Assembly: GCA_021299565.1 (NCBI GenBank)
Contig: JAJTHA010000010.1
Span: 1-14,995, forward strand
Length of the DNA stretch: 14,995 nucleotides
Direction of reading: 5' to 3'
From: Candidatus Caenarcanales bacterium
GTDB taxonomy: Bacteria; Cyanobacteriota; Vampirovibrionia; LMEP-6097
Position numbers and translations under genes: made by a program. The notes below the pieces were generated by a model that was given only the letters and a program-made list of their open reading frames with translations, did not search any database and was not told where the DNA came from. Within the stretch, counting starts at the first letter, position 1, and every line of letters begins with the position of its first letter. Below, one piece after another: positions 8,172 through 14,677 of this stretch.

Positions 8172-8413
8172 GTCCAATCTTCTTTATCGAATTCGTTTGC
8201 GCTTTCATCGATTAGTTCTTTTGGTTTACTGTTTGAACTCTTAAAGGCTTGAGCCCAGCCTTCTCGAGGCTTTTTAGCAGAGCTTAAAATTAATTTCCCT
8301 TTTAATAATTGAGCATTAATCACATCTCCAAACTCACAAGCTTCTATGATGGCCCGTGGTAAACGAATGCCCTTGGAATTACCAATATTTATCAAGCTCA
8401 AATCAATATTCAT
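8165..8413 (-). CDS. MazE-like AbrB-fold antitoxin
   Basis: Small DNA-binding antitoxin of 82 residues that should neutralise the adjacent toxin and repress the pair. The N-terminal half has the swapped-hairpin AbrB/MazE signature INIGNSKGIRLPRAIIEA (about 8-25), followed by VINAQLLKGKLILS. The C-terminal tail (KELIDESANEFDKEDWTW) is acidic and aromatic, as expected for the disordered toxin-binding part of MazE. The ATG at 8413 is preferred over a TTG at 8434 because the -10 box lies between 8422 and 8427. Its stop overlaps the toxin ATG. Confidence 0.85.
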   Translation of the reverse strand: MNIDLSLINIGNSKGIRLPRAIIEACEFGDVINAQLLKGKLILSSAKKPREGWAQAFKSSNSKPKELIDESANEFDKEDWTW

Positions 8414-8421
8414 GTAATTAC

Positions 8422-8450
8422 ATTGTACCCACAAAGAAGTAAAATTTCAA
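8422..8450 (-). promoter_or_regulatory. Sigma70-type promoter of the toxin-antitoxin pair
   Basis: On the minus strand TTGAAA (8450-8445), a 17-nt spacer and TACAAT (8427-8422) form a near-consensus promoter. The start point should fall near 8415, only about two bases before the antitoxin ATG at 8413, so the transcript would be leaderless or nearly so. The promoter lies within the 51 bases between fibre gene A and the antitoxin. Confidence 0.7.
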
Positions 8451-8464
8451 TAGACCTCTAATTA

Positions 8465-9988
8465 TTAACTACAAGATCCGGTGCCTGCTGCCACTACCCA
8501 GTCCCCATTGAGATAAATGCAAAGTGCTTGCGTGCCATCTGAATCTACATATAAATCACCTGCGCTAGGACTTGCTGGTGGAGAGCTTTGTGGCTCAAGT
8601 CGCATTGCTTGAGAAATATGTAGTTTGCGTGCTGGAGCAGAAATTCCAACTCCTAAATTTCCACCGTTATTCACAACGGTAAGAGCTGTGCCTGCGTTAT
8701 TTTGCCACTCAGTTAAATTTGCTGTTTGTGAAGCTGCGGCACGAATTACTTGACCTTTGGTGCTTGAAGTAGATACTCGCAGATCGAGCTGTGCTATTGG
8801 TGACCTGATACCAATACCAATCAACCCATCAGGATCTATTTTAAAACGTGTGGATGAATCTAAGTTACCTATATACGACGTCTGATCAAATACAACGAAG
8901 CCTGCACCTGCACCTGATCCTGGTCCAGTTGAACCAAAATTATAACGCCTGCCTCCAGCAGAGGTATTTTCAAAATCTATGCTTGCATCTTGATTCGTCG
9001 AACTAATATATATGGGACGATTCGAACCTGCTCCAATTCGCATCTGGTAATTAGACCCTCCAATAGTGAAATCGGTTGCTCCAGTTCCTATTCTTCCATC
9101 TGAAGAAATCAGTGCCTGTACTGTCCCAGCACTATTCTGCCATTCTTGTAAATTATTAGTTTGTCCGTTCATAGCTCTTACTACGATTCCTTTTTGTGGA
9201 ATACTACCTATCTCTCTAGTTCCGACAAATAATCTAGCTGATTGATCGTTGCTGGCTGGATTAGTGCTATTTCCTCTGAGCAAGATGCCGCTTCCAGTTT
9301 CAAATTCCAGATTGCCCAAACTATTTGCGATTAAAGTACTGCCTGCGCTCAATCCATCAACTCTTGATGGCAAAACAATAGTATTAGAAAACCTAACTTG
9401 TTCTGCTTGAAAAAAAATTGATGATTGCCCGCCTCCACTTGAAGTATAAGTTTGTATAGAAGCTTCTCTGCCACCAGGTTCTTTGAAGTATAATGCTTTT
9501 TCTAGATGAGCAACTCCATGAAAAACAATTTCATTATTAGAGTTGATTGATCTTTTTAATGTATTTGCAGAGTCCCAAATCTCCAACAAATTACCAGTCT
9601 GCCCAGCGGTAGCTTGCAAGACCAAACCTTGTTCAGCAGCACTTGCAATATTGATTCTAGTTTTTGCTCTAACCGGATTATTAGTGCCAATACCCAATCT
9701 ATTATTAGTATCATCCCAAAACAAATTACTCGCATCTGAAGAAAACGTAGTCCCTGAGCTAAACTGAACAGCGCCTGCTGTACCAGAAGCATTGGCACCA
9801 CCACTAAAGCTCATAAGCACATGACCATTATTCAAATCACTAAGTGTTGCTCCATTTACAGAAATAGTTTTGACTTTTGTAACACTTGGTGAACCATCTA
9901 GTTCACGAACTGTGAGAGGAATAAAAGTAGCTTGTGCTTCTTGAACACAAACCAATAAACTAATTGCTATTAGCAATAATTTTCTCAA
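8465..9988 (-). CDS. Fibre gene A: secreted tail-fibre/adhesin-like protein, last of the tandem array
   Basis: Function unknown; 507 residues, likely exported. Residues 1-20 (LRKLLLIAISLLVCVQEAQA) form a Sec signal peptide with an AQA/TF cleavage site. Residues 21-64 are the N-terminal segment shared with genes B-D (IPLTVRELDGSPSVTKV...NNGHVLM). Next come AGAVQFSSGTTF and RLGIGTNNP (shared with C), two divergent QT-x-NL-x-E-x-x-(Q/D) motifs, Gly/Ser-rich shaft-like sequence, then QTANLTEWQNNAGTAL, NLGVGISAPARKLHI and the common C-domain with LCIYLNG and a Cys-Ser terminus. The start is the TTG at 9988, not an upstream ATG: it follows GGAGG by 6 nt and aligns with the paralogues. It overlaps the stop of B by four bases (TTGA). 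At its own 3' end the Shine-Dalgarno motif is gone and the stop is TAA, so it closes the operon. No terminator was found downstream. Confidence 0.8.
   Translation of the reverse strand: MRKLLLIAISLLVCVQEAQATFIPLTVRELDGSPSVTKVKTISVNGATLSDLNNGHVLMSFSGGANASGTAGAVQFSSGTTFSSDASNLFWDDTNNRLGIGTNNPVRAKTRINIASAAEQGLVLQATAGQTGNLLEIWDSANTLKRSINSNNEIVFHGVAHLEKALYFKEPGGREASIQTYTSSGGGQSSIFFQAEQVRFSNTIVLPSRVDGLSAGSTLIANSLGNLEFETGSGILLRGNSTNPASNDQSARLFVGTREIGSIPQKGIVVRAMNGQTNNLQEWQNSAGTVQALISSDGRIGTGATDFTIGGSNYQMRIGAGSNRPIYISSTNQDASIDFENTSAGGRRYNFGSTGPGSGAGAGFVVFDQTSYIGNLDSSTRFKIDPDGLIGIGIRSPIAQLDLRVSTSSTKGQVIRAAASQTANLTEWQNNAGTALTVVNNGGNLGVGISAPARKLHISQAMRLEPQSSPPASPSAGDLYVDSDGTQALCIYLNGDWVVAAGTGSCS
9601..9780 (-). 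repeat. Block shared by fibre genes A and C (copy in A)
   Basis: Aligns without gaps to 12521-12700 with 23 differences in 180 bases by hand count (about 87% identity). It encodes AGAVQFSSGTTF through EQGLVL. Genes B and D have different sequence at this place. Confidence 0.8.
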
Positions 9989-10000
9989 CTGCAACCTCCA
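9985..10000 (-). promoter_or_regulatory. Coupled stop/Shine-Dalgarno/start junction B to A
   Basis: On the minus strand TGGAGGTTGCAGTTGA encodes Gly-Gly-Cys-Ser-stop of B. GGAGG lies six bases before the TTG start of A, and TTGA is both start and stop. Confidence 0.85.
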
Positions 10001-11409
10001 GGCGTTACCGCTGTCCACGAACTGCCATTGTAATAACAAAGTGATGTTGTATCACTGTCTACGTAAAGATCTCCTAGAGCAGGGCTTGTTGGTGGAGAGC
10101 TTTGCGGCTCAAGTCGCATTGCTTGAGAAATATGTAGCTTGCGTGCGGGTGCAGAAATTCCAACCCCAAGATTTCCACCATTATTTATAACAGCAAGAGC
10201 TGTGCCTGCGTTATTTTGCCATTCTTGAAGATTTGCTGTTTGAGATGTGGCGGCTTTTGCCGTTAAGGAGACTGCTGTTGAGCTTGAACTAGTAAAAACT
10301 CCAGATGCTGCAGTTAAAGGAGCATCAGTAGTATTACCCGCATTACGAACCTTAAAGTCAGAACCAGATGTCCTAATACTTGGACCAGTGGTTCCAAGAT
10401 TGATACCTATAAACCCACCAGATGCGTCACTTAAAAGTAATGGGTATGATGACCTTAGCCATGGACCGTTAGTATAAACAGTAAGGCTCGGATCAGTACT
10501 AACATTATTAGGATGTCCAACGTAGACACCTCCAAGGTTCATCCCCAAGCCATCAGCGGTCACATAACAATAAGCATGTTCACCATATGGCTGTGAAAGC
10601 CACTCTTGCATTCGGTTTGTTCCATCACCACGAACTTCAACTATTGCTGTGCCCAGCCTTGCACCACCAGTATTTGATTTGCCTAGAGCTGATATATTTC
10701 TTAATGATAGATCGCGTGTTTGTCCGGGCGTGCCTGAATTAACTTCAAGAAGACCTGCCGCTGAACGAGACAAACCAATATCTCCTTGATTCACAATATA
10801 ACTATTTTCATCAGTATTCCAAGAAAGAACACTATTTGATCTGAAACCTATATCCCTAGCAGATGCTGGTGAGGCCATCTTGAGAAAGCCTCCGCGAAGC
10901 CTCAAACTACCTGGTACTATGACGTCCAGCTCACTGTCCGAAAAAATTGCGGCTTCTCGTCCACTAGCCAAGAATGAAAATCCAACTCTTCTGTTATAGA
11001 CAGACCCACGAACAAAGAACCAAGGAATAAAACCTCCAGCTTCAGACTCAGTACCTGTTGTAGGAATAGAAATCGAGGAAATACCATTAGCGGTTATTGC
11101 GCCAACATTTAGATTTGTTGTTGATAAGGTTGTACCGTTCCATGTAAGGTTAGAGCTCCCACCAAACGCACCAGCGTTGTTAAACTGTATTGAATTTGTT
11201 GGACTTGCAGGTATTCCGTCCACACTAATATTCATAAGCACATGACCATTATTCAAATCACTAAGTGTTGCTCCATTTACAGAAATAGTTTTGACTTTTG
11301 TAACACTTGGCGAACCATCAAGTTCTTTAACAGTAAGAGGAATAAAAGTTGCTTGTGCTTCTTGAAAAGAAACCAATAAAACAATCGCAATTAATAATAA
11401 TTTTCTCAA
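9985..11409 (-). CDS. Fibre gene B: secreted tail-fibre/adhesin-like protein
   Basis: Unknown function; 474 residues from a TTG start at 11409, preceded by GGAGGAG with correct spacing. Signal peptide 1-20 ends FQEAQA/TF. The conserved N-segment has VKELDGSP where A, C and D have VRELDGSP. NSIQFNNAGAFGGSSNLTWNGT follows, a form of the 'xVQFNxxGxFxG' motif seen in phage tail proteins. The middle (about 100-370) is unlike the other four genes and includes an aberrant repeat RMQEWLSQPYG. Toward the end come QTANLQEWQNNAGTALAVI, LGVGISAPARKLHISQAM and the C-domain (LCYYNG, ending PGGCS). Its last 15 bases double as the start signal of gene A. Confidence 0.8.
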   Translation of the reverse strand: MRKLLLIAIVLLVSFQEAQATFIPLTVKELDGSPSVTKVKTISVNGATLSDLNNGHVLMNISVDGIPASPTNSIQFNNAGAFGGSSNLTWNGTTLSTTNLNVGAITANGISSISIPTTGTESEAGGFIPWFFVRGSVYNRRVGFSFLASGREAAIFSDSELDVIVPGSLRLRGGFLKMASPASARDIGFRSNSVLSWNTDENSYIVNQGDIGLSRSAAGLLEVNSGTPGQTRDLSLRNISALGKSNTGGARLGTAIVEVRGDGTNRMQEWLSQPYGEHAYCYVTADGLGMNLGGVYVGHPNNVSTDPSLTVYTNGPWLRSSYPLLLSDASGGFIGINLGTTGPSIRTSGSDFKVRNAGNTTDAPLTAASGVFTSSSSTAVSLTAKAATSQTANLQEWQNNAGTALAVINNGGNLGVGISAPARKLHISQAMRLEPQSSPPTSPALGDLYVDSDTTSLCYYNGSSWTAVTPGGCS

Positions 11410-11423
11410 CTACAAGCTCCTCC
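11406..11423 (-). promoter_or_regulatory. Coupled stop/Shine-Dalgarno/start junction C to B
   Basis: GGAGGAGCTTGTAGTTGA on the minus strand encodes Gly-Gly-Ala-Cys-Ser-stop (first Gly partly outside). The overlapping AGGAG gives a seven-base spacing to the TTG start of B. Confidence 0.85.
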
Positions 11424-12911
11424 AGCAACCATACCCGTCCATACTGTGCCATTGAAAAAGCATAATTCATTTGAATCAGAGTCCACGTATAGATCTCCAA
11501 GAACAGGACTTGCTGGTGGTGAGCTTTGAGGCTCAAGACGCATTGCTTCTGAAATGTGTAATTTTCGTGCTGGTGCGCTAATACCCACTCCAAGCCTGCC
11601 CTCTAGAATAGCTCCATTAGTTGGCGCTGTTATCCCAGCATAGCCAGTACCCAAACTAAATCCACCCGAAGTGGAATAAAATTTGGCATAATCAACTCCA
11701 GAACCCTTTTGCACCTTAATTCCTGCATCAGGTGAAAATATAAAACCACCACCAACATTAAAATTAAGTATGCCTGAGTTGTTGCTTACTCCAACAAGAT
11801 TTCTAACCCATAAACCAGTTGATCCAGATACATCAATTGTCGCGTATCCGGAATCTGCACCTATCGTAGTAGTTATTGAACTGACTGTTGTACTACTAGG
11901 CACAGTTGAATTAACACCAGAAGCTTGAATTCTAAAACGCTCAGTTAGGCTTGTACCATTGGTTGTATAAAACAATATATTTGGTGAAGACCCAACTCCC
12001 GAGGCTATCCTTGCATCTTGTAGACCACTCCCTTGCGCCTTAAAGTCTATTATTGAAACCCCAAGCCCATAAGTCGGCAAGAAAGTTAAAAAACTGTTGA
12101 CAGCACTGCCAATAGATAAATTATCAGAAAATGTTGCTGCACCAGAAGAACTTATATTTGCTAAAACACTACCATTTACATTTTGCCATTCTTGAAGGTT
12201 TGCAGTCTGTGAAGCGGCGCCTTTGACCGTCACACCTTTCGATCCGGCAGTGAAATTATTTATGAGCACAGCACCATTTGTTGTAATTCTAAGTGCTTCA
12301 CGTGTATTTGCAGAAAATACTAAATCCGTTTGTGTATGAGGAACATCCATTCCATAGGCTCTAACACCATGCATTGATGATCTACACCATAAACCATACC
12401 AAGTACTAGCATGTCCACCTATAAGTAAATCGTTACCACTACCATAATATGTACCATCTGGACCAACACTTGCAACTACTTGACCAGCTACTGTTTCAAA
12501 TTGTGTAAAATTTCCTGTCTGCCCTACAGCCGCCCGCAAGACTAAACCTTGCTCAGCAGCACTTGCAATATTGATTCTAGTTTTTGCTCTGGCTGGATTA
12601 TTCGTCCCAATCCCTAATCTATTATTAGCATCATCCCAAAATAAATTACTAGCATCCGAAGAGAAGGTAGTCCCTGAACTAAACTGAACAGCGCCTGCTG
12701 TACCAGAAGCAGAACCACCTCCACCACTAATAGTCATCAATACATGACCATTGTTCAAATCACTTAATGTTGCTCCATTTACGGAAATAGTTTTGACTTT
12801 TGTTACGCTTGGTGAACCATCTAGTTCACGCACTGTTAAAGGAATAAAAGTTGCTTGCGTCTCTTGAACACAAGCAAATAAACTAATTGCAATTAGTAAT
12901 AATTTTCTCAA
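11406..12911 (-). CDS. Fibre gene C: secreted tail-fibre/adhesin-like protein
   Basis: Unknown function; 501 residues from the TTG at 12911, set by GGAGGAG upstream and by alignment with the paralogues. Signal peptide 1-20 ends VQETQA/TF. The region after the N-segment (AGAVQFSSGTTFSSDASNLF, RLGIGTNNP, EQGLVLRA) is almost the same as in gene A, while the rest of the middle is distinct. QTANLQEWQNVNGSVLANI occurs mid-protein, but unlike A, B and D no such motif immediately precedes the C-domain; instead APTNGAILEGRLGVGISAP leads into it. The C-domain carries ISEAMRL (as in E; A, B and D have ISQAMRL) and ends VAGGACS, nearly identical at DNA level to D over the last 116 bases. Stop and next start overlap as TTGA. 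Confidence 0.8.
   Translation of the reverse strand: MRKLLLIAISLFACVQETQATFIPLTVRELDGSPSVTKVKTISVNGATLSDLNNGHVLMTISGGGGSASGTAGAVQFSSGTTFSSDASNLFWDDANNRLGIGTNNPARAKTRINIASAAEQGLVLRAAVGQTGNFTQFETVAGQVVASVGPDGTYYGSGNDLLIGGHASTWYGLWCRSSMHGVRAYGMDVPHTQTDLVFSANTREALRITTNGAVLINNFTAGSKGVTVKGAASQTANLQEWQNVNGSVLANISSSGAATFSDNLSIGSAVNSFLTFLPTYGLGVSIIDFKAQGSGLQDARIASGVGSSPNILFYTTNGTSLTERFRIQASGVNSTVPSSTTVSSITTTIGADSGYATIDVSGSTGLWVRNLVGVSNNSGILNFNVGGGFIFSPDAGIKVQKGSGVDYAKFYSTSGGFSLGTGYAGITAPTNGAILEGRLGVGISAPARKLHISEAMRLEPQSSPPASPVLGDLYVDSDSNELCFFNGTVWTGMVAGGACS
11413..11528 (-). repeat. Near-identical 3' end block of fibre genes C and D (copy in C)
   Basis: Aligns to 12915-13030 with only two differences in 116 bases. 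Similarity falls just beyond it (ISEAM in C, ISQAM in D), so this looks like a short recent conversion or duplication tract. Confidence 0.8.
12521..12700 (-). repeat. Block shared by fibre genes A and C (copy in C)
   Basis: Partner of 9601-9780 at an offset of exactly 2920 bases. The similarity continues with a small length difference into the signal-peptide region common to all members. Confidence 0.8.
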
Positions 12912-12925
12912 CTGCAAGCTCCTCC
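12908..12925 (-). promoter_or_regulatory. Coupled stop/Shine-Dalgarno/start junction D to C
   Basis: GGAGGAGCTTGCAGTTGA, one base different from the C to B junction, with the same TTGA overlap and the same encoded ending Ala-Cys-Ser. Confidence 0.85.
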
Positions 12926-14665
12926 AGCAACCATACCCGTCCATACTGTGCCATTGAAAAAGCATAATTCGTTTGAATCAGAGTCCACGTATAGATCTCC
13001 AAGAACAGGACTTGCTGGTGGAGAGCTTTGTGGCTCGAGGCGCATTGCTTGAGAAATATGCAATTTTCTCACTGGGTTTGCAATTCCAACTCCTAAGTTT
13101 CCGCCGTTATTTATAACTGCTAAAGCAGTACCAGCACTGTTTTGAGCCTCTAAAATATTTGCTGTTTGGGATGCTGCAGCTTTTGCCGTGAGAACAACAG
13201 TTGACGGACTCGTGCCGCTAGCTGTAATTGATCCGGCTTCGATTGGTCCCAATCCTGACCCACTGGTATTTTGAACTGTCAGTCCATTTGTAGCTCGCAT
13301 GTAAAATTGCCCTACACCAGTTCCGCCCATTATTAGGTTATTGAAATAACCATAATCAAAACTTAAAAAATCCACTTCAGTGTTGACCGATGGACCAATC
13401 AACGTCGTGATTCGTCCTTCTCGCCCTAGTCTTAGAACTTGATTTGTAGACGAGGTACCTAGTCTGGTATCGCCGGTTGGTGTTAGCGTCAAACCTGTTA
13501 TTGGAGAGCCATAGCGAGTACCAACTTTTAAGACCAGTTGTTGTGGGTTTATGCCATCATGTCCTGAACATATCTCTGCATCCCAATTTGAGTTCATGCC
13601 GAAGCTAATGTTTCGGTATCCGTTCCCAGTTAGGTCAATCATTGGTCGTAAACTACCGGTGTTTGGGTTCAGATTTATCCCGATGTCGGTATTGGTCGAT
13701 GGTGCGACTGAAAGATTATTCCTAAACGCACCAGTGCCGTTGGCTGCGATGGCTTTGCAAATCAAGTCACTTGCCGGAGCACGCATTGTGCCACCAAGGA
13801 CATTGAATGAGTCACCAATGCCTCCATTGATGTTTAACGTTGCGGCACCAGCTGGATTAACATCAATATAAAAAGATGCCCCTGTTCTAAGCGGTCTCCA
13901 CAATGTTGTGATAGATCCAGGTTGAATTATGTCTAGAGATGCCGCCCCGTCCCAAGCTGTATTGGCAATTGAGTTGAGCGTTACAGCGGTACGAGTGGTC
14001 GAGCTGGCTGTGATAGCTCCTGCTGTGAGTGGAGCATCACTTAGTTCATCCAGTGTTCTAAGACTCAACCCACCATTACCTCGAATCACTGTCCTAGCAT
14101 TTCCGAACGCTCCTGTTGAGACGGCTTTGATTGCTGCTTCAGACGCATGATACCAAGCGTAGGGTGCGGATCGCATGCCGTATTCATTACCACCATGCGT
14201 CTGGACATTTCCACCTGTAACGAAGACAGTTGTTGCTTGTATAACTCCAGTATTACCAACACTCGCCATCACAGTCCCTGTGCTATTTTGCCATTCTTGA
14301 AGATTAGCAGTTTGTGAGGCAGCGCCTTTAACTGTAAGCGGAATAGTGCTAGCAGTTGGCGCAGTAATAGTAGCTTGAGGCAATACAAGTTGTGTTCCAT
14401 CCCAAGTGAATGAGCTTGAACCAGCTAAAGCACCAGAGTTATTAAACTGAACCGCACCAGCTGCACCTGAAGCTCCACCACTAATAGTCATCAATACATG
14501 ACCATTATTCAAATCACTTAGTGTTGCTCCGTTTACAGAAATAGTTTTGACTTTGGTTATACTTGGTGAACCATCAAGTTCACGCACTGTAAGAGGAATA
14601 AAAGTTGCTTGTGCATCTTGAAAAGAAACAAATAAAACAATCGCAATTAGAAATAATTTTCTCAA
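12908..14665 (-). CDS. Fibre gene D: secreted tail-fibre/adhesin-like protein, longest complete member
   Basis: Unknown function; 585 residues from the TTG at 14665, preceded by AGGAGG six bases upstream. Signal peptide 1-20 (LRKLFLIAIVLFVSFQDAQA). After the conserved N-segment come AGAVQFNNSGALAGSSSFTW, then QTANLQEWQNSTGTVMASV, a long unique middle with Gly/Asn/Thr-rich, beta-prone sequence (for example TLNINGGIGDSFNVLGGT and DIGINLNPNTGSLRPMI), a second motif QTANILEAQNSAGTALAVI, and the shared C-domain ending VAGGACS. The middle is clearly richer in GC than the flanking shared parts, suggesting a separately acquired module. Like the other members it lacks a recognisable membrane anchor, LPXTG or S74 autoprotease domain. 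Confidence 0.8.
   Translation of the reverse strand: MRKLFLIAIVLFVSFQDAQATFIPLTVRELDGSPSITKVKTISVNGATLSDLNNGHVLMTISGGASGAAGAVQFNNSGALAGSSSFTWDGTQLVLPQATITAPTASTIPLTVKGAASQTANLQEWQNSTGTVMASVGNTGVIQATTVFVTGGNVQTHGGNEYGMRSAPYAWYHASEAAIKAVSTGAFGNARTVIRGNGGLSLRTLDELSDAPLTAGAITASSTTRTAVTLNSIANTAWDGAASLDIIQPGSITTLWRPLRTGASFYIDVNPAGAATLNINGGIGDSFNVLGGTMRAPASDLICKAIAANGTGAFRNNLSVAPSTNTDIGINLNPNTGSLRPMIDLTGNGYRNISFGMNSNWDAEICSGHDGINPQQLVLKVGTRYGSPITGLTLTPTGDTRLGTSSTNQVLRLGREGRITTLIGPSVNTEVDFLSFDYGYFNNLIMGGTGVGQFYMRATNGLTVQNTSGSGLGPIEAGSITASGTSPSTVVLTAKAAASQTANILEAQNSAGTALAVINNGGNLGVGIANPVRKLHISQAMRLEPQSSPPASPVLGDLYVDSDSNELCFFNGTVWTGMVAGGACS
12915..13030 (-). repeat. Near-identical 3' end block of fibre genes C and D (copy in D)
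   Basis: Partner of 11413-11528 at an offset of 1502 bases. It encodes the C-terminal ASPVLGDLYVDSDSNELCFF and VWTGMVAGGACS. Confidence 0.8.
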
Positions 14666-14677
14666 CTGCAACCTCCT
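14662..14677 (-). promoter_or_regulatory. Coupled stop/Shine-Dalgarno/start junction E to D
   Basis: AGGAGGTTGCAGTTGA on the minus strand; the strongest Shine-Dalgarno match of the set, six bases from the TTG start of D. Confidence 0.85.

Noticed and set aside
9988..10039. Upstream ATG starts for the fibre genes (for example 10039, 12965, 14695)
   Set aside because: They lie inside the conserved C-domain of the preceding gene, would put about 10-18 non-conserved residues before the signal peptide, and ignore the GGAGG-spaced TTG shared by all members.
11327..11593. Alternative-frame ORFs across fibre gene junctions (also 9556-9804 and 14688-14897)
   Set aside because: These are frame-shifted readings of the repeated C-domain DNA. 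Their mutual similarity only reflects the underlying paralogy.
13551..14150. Plus-strand ORFs opposite fibre gene D, and similar ones at 9543 and 10247
   Set aside because: They are antisense shadows of the higher-GC or repeated fibre sequence with no ribosome site or recognisable domain.
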